NCBI GenBank assembly: GCA_000827205.1
Contig: KN832557.1
Span: 1,335,771-1,399,770 of the forward strand
DNA: 64,000 nt
Direction of reading: 5' to 3'
Source: Plicaturopsis crispa FD-325 SS-3
Taxonomy: Eukaryota; Basidiomycota; Agaricomycetes; Amylocorticiales; Amylocorticiaceae
In this document: piece after piece, positions 23,574 through 36,041 of the stretch
Layout: each line of letters starts with the position of its first letter
How positions within the stretch are numbered: the first letter of the stretch is position 1
The notes under the pieces: generated by a model
Database searches by the model: none
Told to the model about the DNA's origin: nothing
The model's input: only the letters and a program-made list of their open reading frames with translations
Made by a program: the position numbers and the translations under genes

Positions 23574-23988
23574 ATGCGTGTGTTGTGTGTGTGTGGTGGG
23601 GATTCCCCGGCGCACAGGAGGATTTTTATATAGGTATCGATATATCGTGCGTTCCATGTACTGCTGCTTTAGCCCACGGGATGGTCCATTCGTTTGCTTT
23701 CTTTTGCTTTTGCAGTGTACAGTAGGAATTTTGGTTAGGAATGGGATCGGAGGAGTCTCAAATCTCTCGCGTGATGCACACTCTGAGCACCTCCAAGAGC
23801 ATTCAAGCTTTCCAGTATGCTGAGTACATGCACAATGAAAGTCCGTAGGATAAAGTGTTTGAATAGGAGGAGGAGGGCCGGAAAGCACAAGCACTAATAT
23901 TCAAATTCATTGATTTTGTCCGAAGTAGGATCTGCCTGTTGGCGTCTTTTCAGATGGTCATGCTTGTCCTGTGGCATTACAGGGCGCG

Positions 23989-26073
23989 TCAAGCTATGAA
24001 ACATTCTTCAGTAGCTACCCTACACGAGGAAAAGTGGAGACCCACCCCTTGCTCATTGACAACATTCTGGCAGATATACCGCGGCGCCGACCCGTTCGTC
24101 TGAACGTTGAAGTCCTTGAAGAATATGTTCGGGCAGGGTACCGCCGGGCTGCACTCTATGTCCACGACTGCGCAAATTCCCCTGCGTCAGCAAAAATGCA
24201 CAATGTCAAGGGGATAGTTTGGTCCTCACGTGTGTTACCACCGGTGGTGCCCTTCCAGTTGTCGAAGGTGAGGTCGCTGAACTGCAGGGTCGATGGCGCA
24301 TCGCCGCTAGTATCCACGAGTATTAGGATGCAATTGACGTTAGAAGCCGGTGCACTCACGAATGACCGCCGTTTGTTTGGTAGACGTGGAGAGTGCGAGA
24401 AACGTTTCCGAGCTGAACATTGCGGACAGTGACATTTTTTACGAAGCCTATAATAGAGATGGACGTCAGGACGGTTCACCGGCCAAAATTCCAATGCAGG
24501 CCGCTTACCACCGCCTCCACCACCGCCTGTAGGCGGCGATCCGTTTACAGTATCGGTCCACGTTTTGAAGTAGACCTTCGCAACCAGAATATTGTGAGCA
24601 TACATGTATTGCCGGTAAAGACGGTGTTACTCACACCCGCGCCCATGTTCGGTTGAACCTTAGGATCAATCCTTTGTATCTACACGAAGAAACGCTTGCA
24701 TCAATAATGGAGGCAGTAGGAGGGCCAGTCGGACACCCTTACGCGAAGGTCCTCCAGCACGACATTTTCGACAATATCATTCTGTTCAATGGATCAATTT
24801 AGAGTCAAGGGATGAGGGATTCGCATCATGTGGTGTACGCACGAGTTCTGCGTACTGACCCAAGGAGCCGAAGGCAACTCCATTGCCGCCCCAGCACGTA
24901 TAATTGCTCACGAGGAGGTTGGTCGTGTTCTGCCGCGATATGAGCACACACAAAAGACATGGTGCAGTGAGACTCACTCCTTTAACAGCAAGACAGTCAT
25001 CTCCGCAGGTTACCTACATGCCAGAATTAGAAAACAACACGCATCTTGCGACTCTTGACACGTACATCCCAGTTGAGAAGGGCGACTTTATCGCTGCGGT
25101 ACGTGTCGATGCCTGTGACAAGAAAGTAAGCATGTCGTCTAGGCATACGAGGTCGTTCCTGATATTCACCATCCGTGTTCGGAACAATATTCTGACCCGC
25201 AAACGCAGGGTTTGTGTTCGTCGCATTGCATTTCATACCATCGTACACAACATCGTATGAGTTAGCGACGGTGTTGCACCAGAACGGTGGCGAATCGATC
25301 TCGAAATTGTGGACCCGCCCTCGAGTGACATTGTAGAGCGTTAGAGACAGTGGCCGACCGTCACCGTCTTCTCGTGTTACATTTGTGTAGTAGTCCCACC
25401 AAGGCTATCCATGCATCAGCGACAATTGTGTAGTGAGTACACATGTGAACTGACTTGGCCGTTTCCTTTTATACCTCCTGCATTATGCGCGTCGATGGTA
25501 AAGTCGTGACCGGAGACCACAAACCACGATGCCTGGTTCTGTACGATACGAAGCCTCAGCATATTTCGGGAACTTGATAGAATGGTCGTTTCGTACCTGG
25601 ATGAACACAACTCTGTACGTATTGTTCGCGTTTAACCAATACTGGATGTCGGGTTGAAACTGAGGGGTTGAGGCGTCAGCGAGGTCAAAATTTGCCATGA
25701 AGGGTACACACGCTGAGATAACCATATAGATCGACTTTTGAATTTGCGAGGTTCCATGTCATTTTCCTTCGCATCCGTTGCTTGAGTGTGCAAAGTGCTT
25801 GGATTGTGCGACTCACCTGGTAATGTTGTAGTCGCCAGCCTCCAGAATCGTGTGTCCATGTTTGCCACATTTTGCGATGGCTGCCTCGACCTTGACGCGT
25901 CACGGTCAACGTTGTGCGCTAACAAGGGGTATCATACCGCTTACCTGGGTGGTATCATCCTTCCCGGCACCGAGAGGGCGAATCCTGCACGTCTTTCCTT
26001 GTGCATGGGCGGCCAGGGACCACAGCGAAGTCGCTACCAGGAGAACACGAAGGTATCTTGAAATCACAGTCAT
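23989..26073 (-). CDS. Secreted GH28 family enzyme (exo-polygalacturonase-like)
   Basis: Fifteen exons on the minus strand: 26073-25945, 25890-25817, 25766-25712, 25659-25597, 25538-25455, 25404-25170, 25112-25066, 25013-24978, 24929-24843, 24781-24743, 24679-24635, 24575-24509, 24447-24360, 24306-24230, 24167-23989. All phases close to 434 aa. A signal peptide (MTVISRYLRVLLVATSLWSL, then AAHAQG) precedes the right-handed beta-helix. GH28 motifs: NTDG (211-214), CGDDC (232-236) with the catalytic Asp pair, then CWGGNGVAFGSLGQY where the usual GHG His is Asn257, and VYFKTW in place of the usual RIK. This points to the basidiomycete exo-acting subgroup on pectin/galacturonan rather than a classical endo-PG. 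Activity needs testing because of the GHG change. Confidence 0.9.
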
Positions 26074-26392
26074 GGTCGACGAGCTGGAGGTCGTTGGCAG
26101 GCGTCGTCCAATGAGCTGGATACTTATGTTGAGCTGGAAAAAGGGTTGTAAGCGCCACGGGTCATGGTACGCGGTCACGAGCGAGTCACGAGAACTGCTG
26201 ATCAGGAAGAGGCCCGAACTTGCCCCGACGAGCGGACCGTGGATGGTATATCTCGCAACGTGAGGTCATAATATATCAATAATAATATATGAGCAAAAAT
26301 AACGACCTGTAATAGTTGGGTGAGCGTATATTATATATTGATAGAGATGTATCCGACTGCAGCCCTTAACTTACAGGTACACGAAACCAGGT

Positions 26393-28547
26393 TCAGGGGT
26401 CGACCGCTGTCCACTTCTCCGGCAACGGTACTCCCCATAGTCGTTTGTACGACTTGCCCACATCTGGTTCAACATTCTGTGCAATGACGGGTTGACCATT
26501 GCGTGGGGGTCCGAGTTCAAGATCGCCGCTGACGATGAATGGCCCGGCCACAACAGTGAAGAGATCATCATTGTCTTCGACGCCGTAAACCTGCAGCCAG
26601 ACCTCAGCGAGTTTGCGGCCAAAGTCCGATAAATCTCCCTCCCCGTCATCGACGATAGCGACTTGGAAGCAGTCCTCGATGCCGTCCCCATGCGTCCTCA
26701 AGGGACGCGCCTCGTTGATAAGAGTGTCCAGGTAAGGGATCGTGTGGTCAGCCTCGGCCCAGGGTACCTTTTGTAGCCCTGCGCGCGTGTTCGCGTGCCG
26801 TATACGCGACGCGACGATGGTCTTATGTGAGCAGATAATGCGTCCTGTGGCACCTTTCCGCGTCATGACTTGGAAGTCAGGGTGTCTGAGGCACGCGTTC
26901 ACGAACGCCTGCGACTTTGGGTCTTTCAAGGACAGGCCCGCGCAGAGAACGGGGTTTTCTCGAGATTCCTGCCAGTGCGCGGTGTTGGCCCTGAAGGGGC
27001 AGTTGCATTTAGAGACAGAGTAGCGGGGCGGGGCGGGGCTGAGGTCATTGGGAATGAAGCCGCAAATCATGAAGACCCAACTGCCCTCGATGGAGCTCTC
27101 ATATCGGAGATGCGAGTGCGCAAGCCTACTTCCGGTGAAGATAGCGAACCGCGTCAGCATAACGATATCCTCTACCTATATTGTATACGCAGCTGTTAAC
27201 ACGACTTCGAGACAATGCCGAATACAACGTACAGTGTTACAGACCCTTCGAGCACAGGAGTAGCACTTGTAAACTGCCTGCGACGTAGGACAAACTTAGC
27301 CATGTATGGAAGGGCAGGGAAAGGAGATGGAGATATACCGTCAGATGACCCCACGCGTGCAAGGGCCATTCCATGTCGCTCTGGTCTTTGTAGATTTTGC
27401 CGCCAAGAACCTTGACATAATCACCCTTACTGCTTTTCGGACGGAGGACATCGTCGATGGCCGCCCTGATATCGTATACGGACAGTCCTTGTATGGCGAG
27501 CCAAAGCTTCGAGACAGTGGAAACGTCGAGGCTGGAGTCTTTCAGCAGCGACATAACATCCTTGTAACCCTGGGCGAGCAGCATCAAAGCTGGATCGGTG
27601 TATATCGCGCGACGGACACACGCCATGATGACCTTCACGCGCTCATCCGGGAAACGCGACTGGGCCGGTGCACAGTACTTCGCGAGGCGTGTCCTAATCT
27701 TCTCCCACAGCAAGGTACACTTCTCGCGCAGCGCGACATCGATGGGGTCCTCCACAGGCGGCGGAGGCATGCGCGCGTCGACGTTGTTTCGTTTGCGCGG
27801 CGTGTCCACATGGCCAGTGCAGTCTTTTCGTACTTCGGTATCGCGTTGTTGGCGTTCAAGAACCCACAGCGCGTTCTGAGCCCCTAGAATGAGCTCGTAG
27901 GCGCGCTTTTCAACCGCAACGAGTAATTCCTCGGTAGCGGCGCGGCGCTGTACGAGCAACTCCCAAAAGGCCTTGTGGCCAAAATCCTGCAAAACAAATT
28001 TGGCGCGAGCACAAAGAGCATTCTTGTGGTAAAATTACCATATCGTTTCTGGTGGCATTGGCAGCTTCAGCACTTGTGCCCCTCGTAGGTACGGTAGAAT
28101 AGACATACCCGAAAAACCGTTCTGTGAAATAAGCTCTTGCTTCAATGCAACTACGCGATATGAGCTTCAAGCCCGCAGTATAGTTCTCAGGGAACATACC
28201 GCGTCAAAATTTGATACTTCGTGAACAGGCCCTTGCTCCAAACCCTGCACGCGTCGAGAGACGGACACGAGACAATCTCGCCCACATCGTTGCATAGGGT
28301 ATGGCTGGGAAACGCGTCCAAAGACGCGTGATGCGCCTTGTAGTTGATGTAAAGCTTTATACGCTCCTGTCATATGGAGTTTCCGTGAGATCGATAGATT
28401 GAAAGGCATGGTACTGCGGCGCACTTCGTCGTGTCTGGCACACCATGCAGAGCTCTCTTTGGCGCGTGCGTTGCACAATTTGCTGGAGGCGTCGAGAGCT
28501 GCGCATCGAATGGTCTGTGTAGTTTTCAGAGATTTTTGGCGTCCCAT
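26393..28547 (-). CDS. Uncharacterised fungal protein with N-terminal C/H motif
   Basis: Seven exons (28547-28425, 28366-28200, 28150-28109, 28048-28039, 27986-27339, 27277-27233, 27175-26393) give 605 aa. Residues 15-39 form CX9CX10CX2H (CAALDASSKLC...WCARH), like the small Cys/His tags of many fungal hypothetical proteins. A helical region follows (RCIEARAYFTERFFG, NDMDFGHKAFWELL, VEKRAYELILGAQNALWVL). A mid-protein Cys pair (YKCYSCARRVC) and FRIYS-free C-terminal domain rich in acidic residues complete it. Exon 4 is a 10-nt micro-exon supplying the NDM codons; without it the conserved FFGNDMDFGHK block is lost and the frame breaks. I do not recognise a function. The C/H cluster suggests metal or nucleic-acid binding, by inference only. 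Confidence 0.7.
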
Positions 28548-28905
28548 TAAGCCACCTGCAATAAGGAGAGCACGAAGACGAAGAGGTTGAAAACAAGTTT
28601 GAAAAGGACAAGCACAAAGCGCGACTTCGAGGGTACCGCGGACCGCCACCATCGCGCTGTATAGTTCCGAGCTCCGATCCGTGGACCAGCACTGTCAGGC
28701 ACAGTTCGCGGCTTGTCCGCCGGTAACGCAGAGTCCTGTTTCACGAAACGAAATGCACACACGAGCCGCGAAAAGTCTTCAAGCCAATCTATGGAAGCTT
28801 ACAAGAGCCCGAGAAATTGCTAGTCGGCGTCGTTTCTGGGCCTCTGCACGCGCACAAGCCAAAGCACCTCCCCAGGGCGGAGCAGGTCCTTCCTCGGTGG
28901 GGTTC

Positions 28906-29731
28906 ATGCCGAGCAAGCTTGAGGATTGGGCTCGCTCGGACCACTACCACAACAGTTTCCTGATCCCGAAGGATGACGCGCTCGACGCGGCGCTGCGGAA
29001 TAGCGACGCGCACGGGCTGCCGGTGATGGCGGTGAGCGCCGCGCAGGGCAAGCTTCTGAATCTGCTAGCGCGTTCGATCGGGGCGAAGCGCGTGCTGGAG
29101 GTGGGCACGCTTGGGGGGTACGTATGTGAACTCAGTGTGCATGGACGTCAGGCTTACGGATACGAACAGATACTCGTCGATTTGGATGGCCCGTGCGCTT
29201 CCTGATGACGGAGAGTTGGTCACGCTAGAACTGGTCGAGAAGCATGCTTCCGTGCGCTTTCCCCGTATCATGTTCTCCCAAATTTATTCAATATATGTCG
29301 CAGGTCGCACGCGAGAATATCGTAGCCGCAGGTCTGTCGTCTAGAGTGACCGTAATCGCCGGGCCTGCAGGGGAGACCCTGAAAGGCCTGCACTCATCTC
29401 CGCCATTCGACCTCGCATTCATTGACGCTGACAAGGCGTCTGTGCCCATCTACTTCGCCGAAGCCAAACGGCTCGTCCGCAGCGGTGGTGTCATCGTGCG
29501 TGCTCACTGGCCCACTTGTGTTCCAATTCATTTTACAATTTATCCGCGCAGATCGTAGATAACGTGGTCCGCGAGGGCACGACGAGTAACCCAGATTACT
29601 CGGATGCCAACATAGAGGGTATACGGCTCATGCTGCGGCAGATCAAAGACGACCGCGAGGTCGACGCCACAACGATCGGCACGGTAGGTGAGAAGGGGTA
29701 CGATGGGTTCCTGTACGCTCTGAAGCTGTAA
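28906..29731 (+). CDS. SAM-dependent O-methyltransferase, copy 1
   Basis: Four exons (28906-29117, 29170-29251, 29304-29495, 29552-29731) encode 221 aa of the cation-dependent class I (caffeoyl-CoA/catechol-type) O-methyltransferase family. SAM-site motif: VLEVGTLGGYSS. Metal/catalytic motifs: FDLAFIDADKAS and IVDNVVREG; the C-terminus is GYDGFLYALKL. Its neighbour at 30473 is a tandem duplicate with identical intron positions and identical internal exon sizes (82, 192 and 180 nt). The frame stays open upstream to ATG 28755, which would add ~50 Arg/Ala-rich residues (WKLTRAREIASRRRFWASAR) resembling a mitochondrial presequence. I chose 28906 because it aligns with the start region of copy 2. 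The substrate is unknown; small phenolics are likely. Confidence 0.88.
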
Positions 29732-30472
29732 ATGTTTTAGAATGTGCGTCACTTGAATGCCTTTCTCATTATGTTCTCAAACACGTCGATTCCAGATGTT
29801 GTCGCTGTTCTAGGCGTTACCAGGAGAAGGTATCCCGAGATAATATCTAAATACATAGTAAGGAAATGCGGACGTCGGACGCTCCTTACTTGCGCCTTCC
29901 TCAGCTCTCCTCGATCCAAGCAAACAAAAATTAACGAAAGGCGGCCGCACTTCATGCTGCGCTGCGTGTCCATCCGTTGATCTCGTGGTCCAGTATACAT
30001 TCCCCGTGTATACATGCGCTTGGACATCGCTCGCCTCTCGGTCAGCAACACCTTCGCCGCAGCGTTGAGAAGTCACAGCTGGCTCAAAAAGTGGTTACTG
30101 TAACGCTTCTTCATCACGGTCTAATGCATCTTTGCAGCTCTTCTCCACCTGCAGCTTGTATTCGTAAACCTCGGCAAGTACTCAGCTTTTACAATACTAT
30201 TTTAAAACTGACTCGTCGATATTCTGTCATACAGAACAGCGGAGCTTCACCAGCACTTCCTCCTCCGCAGCATGTTCTTGAAGTATGTGGCGCACAGGCT
30301 GACAGCAACTTCGGGGCCGCCGACGTATATATTTAGTCGCCGGACCATTCCGGTTATCAGGTCTGTTATCTGATAATTTGCTTAAATACCTCTCCTCACA
30401 CAACTCTAGGACAACCGTCGCACATTTCCTCTCCATCTCCTTAACATTTTCATACACAATATCGCGACTTCA
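29732..30472. promoter_or_regulatory. Spacer between the tandem methyltransferases
   Basis: Contains the 3' end of copy 1 and the promoter of copy 2. An AT-rich TATATATTTAG lies at about 30326. No other gene is seen. Confidence 0.4.
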
Positions 30473-31323
30473 ATGTCTGACAGGCAGCAAGCAGCGTCGA
30501 CCTACGAGGACTGGTCGCGTTCCGACCAGTTCCACAACAGTTTCCTCATCGCGAAGGACACTGTGCTCGACAATGCACTACAGAACAGCGACGCGAACGG
30601 TTTGCCTCCTATCGCCGTCAGCGCCGCGCAGGGGAAGCTCTTGAATCTGCTAGCGCGGTCCGTGAATGCAAAACGCATCTTGGAGGTTGGTACCCTCGGA
30701 GGGTATGTGCACTTTGTCCACTGCTACGAGTCAATTTGTGCTCACACTCTTGGCCTAGGTATTCGACGATCTGGTTGGCCAGGGCACTGCCTCAAGACGG
30801 CGAGCTGATCACTCTTGAGCTCCAAGAGAAGCACGCCTTGGTACGGATCGGTATCATGCATCCAGCCCATGTACATTGCTCATAGGGATCTCGCAGGTCG
30901 CCAGAGACAACCTCGCCGCCGCGGGGCTAGCGTCTAAGGTCACCGTGATTGTCGGACACGCAGCGGACTCTATCAAGAAGCTGAAGGCTGACCCGCCCTT
31001 CGACCTCGCCTTCCTCGACGCCGATAAGGCTGGCTACCCTGTATATTTTGCGGAGGCGAAGCGCCTCGTCCGGAGCGGTGGTGTTATCGTACGTTGTACT
31101 CTGCTGTATCATTATTGTCGTACACTGATAATGGCGCAAATAGATTGTGGATAACGTTATACGTGGTGGTAGGGTAAGCGATCCGAAGGAAACAGATGAG
31201 CATAGCGATGGTGTCCGGACGCTGCTCAAGCAGATCAAGGACGACAAGGAGGTGGACGCTACCACCATAGGAACCGTCGGTGAGAAAGGATGGGATGGTT
31301 TCATGTATGTCATCAAGCTCTAG
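30473..31323 (+). CDS. SAM-dependent O-methyltransferase, copy 2
   Basis: Four exons (30473-30702, 30759-30840, 30897-31088, 31144-31323) encode 227 aa. Motifs: ILEVGTLGGYST for SAM, FDLAFLDADKAGYPVYFAEA, IVDNVIRGG and a C-terminal GWDGFMYVIKL. It is a tandem paralogue of the preceding gene in the same orientation. Introns fall at the same codons but differ in sequence, so the duplication is not very recent. The class is the Mg-dependent O-methyltransferase family acting on catechol-like hydroxyls. There is no targeting signal, so it is probably cytosolic. Confidence 0.92.
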
Positions 31324-31785
31324 CCGCCAACAGAACCTTCTGGTAAGTCCTGGGAATTATTAGAGTGTGATGCACCCGTTAACGCTCAGTTCTAGAGTGT
31401 AAGCTACATACTATGCGCACATTTGACTCCTGTACGAATTGATTGCAATTGATGTATTTGTTTTCTCTTGCGCTGTAGCACGCCTTCCGATCTCGAATGT
31501 AGGTGACCCCAAAAACGCTTCTCATCACAGCCTGTCTCCAACGCAAGCAGAAGATACAGAACAGTAATGAAGATCGGGATGAAAATTCATGGGTGCTAAG
31601 TTGAACTACTAACATGGCCCGTGTATCTGTATCATGGAATACTTGTAATGACGGTCGTGGTGGAAAACCATGGGCACTCAGTTGAACTACCAGCATGATC
31701 GCGAATGTCCCAAGAATCAGATAATAAATAGTAGTTGTCCATAGATGGTCCGCAATGATTAGCAACAATACGTTGCCTCGTATCA

Positions 31786-33604
31786 TCACGTCGCAGAGCT
31801 TCCGCCAACTTCGCCGATAAACGGTAGCTCGTCAGGCTGGCACACCGTGCCGTTCGCCGGTAAAGTGCCGTTCGCGAAGTAACCCTGCACAGCGGCTGCC
31901 GTGCACGCAGACGGCGTACCGAAGGCAACATGGCCCGTGGAGTTCTGCACGAGGAGGCCCGAGCCAGGGAACCGTGCGTGGACCCTGCGCGCAGTCACCG
32001 ACGGGCACGAGGGGTCGAGGATGTTCGTGACGACGAAGATCGGGGACGACGTGTTCGCCGTAAATGGCCCCGCGAACCGGTGCTTCGCCTTGACGGTCCA
32101 GTCCGAGCACACGAGACGATCCTGCGCGAACACCCCAGCGGCGTGCGGTGATTCTTTCAGCGCCTCGGCGAAGTATGCGTCGAAGTCCGCGGTGCTGTTC
32201 GATACGGGGTCGTCCGAGCAGCTGATTGCGTGCTCGGCCTGGTTCGTGCGGAGCCAGGGTGCGGGCTCATTGGTGGAGTTGCAGGCGGGGAAAGCGTCGG
32301 CGACGAATTCCGACGCGGCCATTGCTGTCTGGTTGTTCACCTCGATCGTGTGGAGCAGATCCGCGAAAAAGGGCCACGAGGCGATGGGTGTATATGTCGC
32401 GCTGAATAGTGTTTTCTCGATGAGAGCGTTAGTTATGACTGCGGGGCCTTGAGTGGCAAAGGGGACGGCGAGCGGTAAAAGGTCGAGAATCTTTTGGACG
32501 CGGGCCTTGATTTTTAGGATGCTGCTCTCGTATATTGGACATTTGGAAGGTCCTCCCTGTTGGCAGTAAGAGAAGAACCCCTCAATGACGCCCTCAGTTT
32601 CGACCAGGTTCGAATTCCACAGGTAGGATTCGGCATCGCAAACACCAGCAATCAGGAACCGCCCGACCTTGTCCGGGTACATCGTCGCAAAATACTGGCC
32701 AAGCACAGTGCCATAGCTCTGTTGACGTTCCTTTAGTACACTCGCCTCCGTGAGGGCATTCTAAACTTACGAGACCGATATAGTTCAATTTATCCTGTCC
32801 TAGCTTGTCGATGATCCGGAGCATATCGGTCGCAACGCTAGCAGAGTCCATAAATCTCCCTCCGCCCCACTCATCCACCGTTCCATTCACGTCCTCCTTC
32901 CCATTGCCGCCAAGCTTGCGCTGGCATAGCGCCGCGAGCGCTTTGCCCTGGGCCCTTGAATACGGAATGGTGTTATCGGATATATTCAACGCCAGAGGTG
33001 TCGTGGCGGCAAATGTTTGCGCCTGGGACTCCGTGTCAAAGCATTGGGCCAGAGGAATCGTGGCGCCTGTCCCGCGAGGATCGAAACCAATGATATCGTA
33101 TTCCGGACCAACGTATTGGGCGAATTCGGAGCCGTATGCGGCCACTGTCTGAGTCCCTGCGCCACCGGGTCCTCCAGGGTTTATCAGAACTGCGCCTGTC
33201 ATAGAAACATATCAGTACGATACTCGTCGCCCAAGAGAGATATGCGGGCCCTTGTAATTCGTGGTGTCATTGGCCGGCAGCATCTGCAGGGCGATGATAG
33301 CTTTGGGGCTGTCTGCTTCTCGGGAGTAGTCCAGCGGTAGGAGGAGGCGAGCGCATTTGAACCCGGAGTCGCAATCCGTCCATGTTATATTCTCGGACGG
33401 TTGGATCTATGCGGGAATAAGTCAGCGAATATTTCTCAAAGCAAGATACGGATCACGTACATCATACCAGTTGAAAGTTGACCCGCTGTCCCTCGAGATG
33501 AGCGGATAGGTGAGACCCTGCAAACCTGCTGATGCGCCAGTTGATCGAACGCAGCCGCCGACTAACGCAACAAACAACGCAGCCGTGTTCAAAAGGCCAG
33601 GCAT
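31786..33604 (-). CDS. Secreted serine peptidase S33 (tripeptidyl-aminopeptidase-like)
   Basis: Four exons (33604-33461, 33406-33250, 33195-32771, 32718-31786) give 552 aa. A signal peptide (MPGLLNTAALFVALVGG) leads an alpha/beta-hydrolase fold: NPGGPGGAGT oxyanion loop, IIGFDPRGTG, nucleophile elbow GLSYGTVLG (Ser243), Asp in ILDPSCPSVTARR and His in STGHVAFG near the C-terminus. These are typical of fungal TAP-like exopeptidases that release N-terminal peptides outside the cell. Several NxS/T sequons fit secretion. The exon 2-3 junction is uncertain: keeping YKGAVLINPGG in frame needs a GC donor (GCCCGC at 33249) that is a poor match to consensus. Confidence 0.85.
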
Positions 33605-34968
33605 CCTTCGGTGGAATGATAACGGGGGAGGAGGTGGGAGGGCCGGGCGATGGGATTTCGACGGGGGAATTTGATATTGAGCACAACGCTCTGTGCATAT
33701 CTGGTTTTATACGAGACATGAAATGCTGTGCATCTTTCGTGACATCCTTCTGAAGAAGAGAGGCCGCATTGTCTCAGGCAAGTATGATGCCATAACGGAG
33801 GGGCCCCTACCCGAACCTCAGCATTTTGCCTGGCCTATGCGGGCGACATTGTATTGATTGGAATCCCCAGCCTGTGCAATTTCAATGCAGTTACACAGCT
33901 TCCGTGTCCCCATCCCCATCAAATATCGCGCATATGACCCTTGACATTAACGGAGTGCGCACCACCGATGCGATGACAGCGTATGTAGCTGTGCCTTTGA
34001 GGCTCGTTCGACGCTGCGCAGTTTGGTTGGGCAGGCTATGGTACCCCGCCTGCGCGATCATTGTGATTGACGCACTCGGTATAAACGCGCTTGGCAATGT
34101 ACCAACTTCCTCTAGAGCTAGATGTCGACAATCAGACACCGCTAGAATTGCAAAATGAGGCGTGAACGGGTGCAGACTTACTGGGTCCGAGTCGAGCTAT
34201 GGTCAAACTTGGCGGTACTGCACTGGATCCGCACGGCGTCGTGCGTCAAGCATGTCTGCTTCCGTCATGAGATTTTAGAAGCCGACACAGCTCGCGGTGC
34301 TGCGATGTCAAGTTGTTGACAAGTCAATGTTGAGTTGCGTCTCAACTGAGCCCCGCGTGATCTCAAAAGTCTTTGGGACAGGCTCAAATCAATATTAATG
34401 TGAAGCAGCGTATGTTAAGGCTGACCGTCGGGTCTGTACAAGATTCGGATGTATTGAGAGGACCATGAGAGAGGCCCATGCATCATAAACAATGAATATC
34501 TCGACGTACATGGACCATTTTCAGCTGAAAAAAACGTAGAGTCGTTGCATGCCAGTAATACTAGTTGTTAGACCTGCACATTGACGGCTTCAGAGTGTTG
34601 AATTTGCTTTCACGAACGCAGTATGCGCGTCCTCGGGCAAAGAGTCGGCATATGCCACTGAGTAGTATAAGAGGTGATGCCGAGATGCCGTCTGACAAAC
34701 GGATCCTGAGCACGTCGGTGGCGTCTTTACTTTCTCTTGACTTTACAGAGGCTGCGTCTTTCCGTTTCACTCCCACGTCGCCGCAGAGGATTGCGCGTAC
34801 TCTAAAATAACTTCCTAGACAGCTCCAAACTTTCTCCAGAATTCCCTCGAGCACACGCGCTTTTCCAGTACAAAAACTTACACGGAGCTTGCATTCCGAC
34901 ACCTTAAACTCACGCACAACCTTTACCTCGCGAAATACCTAACGCCCTCAGACATTAGGATCGCTCAA
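33605..34968. other. Intergenic, no gene recognised
   Basis: Divergent promoters of the S33 peptidase and the VIT1-like gene lie at the edges; the middle has only short motif-free frames. Confidence 0.45.
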
Positions 34969-36041
34969 ATGTCTACCACCTCCTCCGATACGACTATAAC
35001 CTCTGTGCCGGCGCCCTCGGTCGCACTCCCTCACCGCGCCACACCGGACAACTCGAGGCCTCCTATATGGTCCATAAACACGGCTGTTGGAAACGAATTA
35101 CCGCCGCTGCAGAATAAATGCGCCAAACACCACAACGACAATGGCGTCTGCTGCAGGGACCTCAAGGGCGACGATGACCGCACGCTCATTGACCCCGATG
35201 TCGTCCGCGATGTGTACGTTCGAATCATCCGTTAAGCGTGGGCGTCGGCTTATGTCGTTCCCACAGCGTCATCGGTCTCTCTGACGGTCTGACAGTGCCT
35301 TTCGCGCTGACGGCTGGCCTGTCGTCGCTCGGAGAATCGAAGCTGGTCATCCTCGGCGGCGTGGCGGAGTTGATAGCCGGGGCCATCTCGATGGGCATCG
35401 GTGGGTTCCTGGCGTCGCAGGCTGAGCGGGACCACTCGCGCTTCCTGCGCAAGCAGACCGCCGCCCGCGTGCAACGCAGCTGTGCGGGGGAGATGGAGAG
35501 GGAGGTTTTGGCCGTGTTAGGGCCTGTGGGCGTGGACGAAAAAGCGGCACGGATGGTGGCGCAGAGTCTAAGGAAGGCGGAGAACAACTCGGCTTATGAT
35601 GATGCGCCCGCGGACGAAGAGACGGGGCTTCTGCGGTGGCAAAAAGGCGTTGGCCTGACCGCATTTCTGATGAAGTTTGGGGAAGGGATGGGTAAGTGTT
35701 CTCCGTCTCTTCATAAAACTTTGCTCATATAATTTACTATAGAGGACGTACCGACGCGGCGGCTGTACATATCTGCGTTCACCATCGGCATGGGCTACTT
35801 CGTCGGCGGTCTCATCCCGCTCATGCCATACTTCTTCATCCCGGTCGCATACACCGCGCTCATCTACTCCGCCATCCTCACATGCATCATCCTCCTGATT
35901 TTCGGCGGGGTGAAGGCACGCGTGACCGGCGCGGCGGGCAAAGGCGCGTGGGGCTACGTCTGGGGCGCTGTCAGCACGATGCTTGTTGGCGGGGCGGCTG
36001 CGGGCGCCGCTTTTGCGATCGTCAAGGTCTTGGAGGATTGA
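34969..36041 (+). CDS. VIT1/CCC1-family vacuolar iron/manganese transporter
   Basis: Three exons (34969-35213, 35267-35691, 35743-36041) give 322 aa. After a ~80-residue hydrophilic N-terminus comes the first TM signature VVIGLSDGLTVPFALTAGLS. Next are GGVAELIAGAISMGIGGFLA and the cytosolic metal-binding helices with ERDHSRFLRKQ and a long Glu-rich segment. TM segments around YFVGGLIPLMPYFF and ILTCIILLIFGGVKA and a final Gly/Ala-rich helix follow. This order is that of DUF125/VIT1 proteins, which move Fe2+ or Mn2+ into the vacuole in exchange for protons. Confidence 0.92.
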
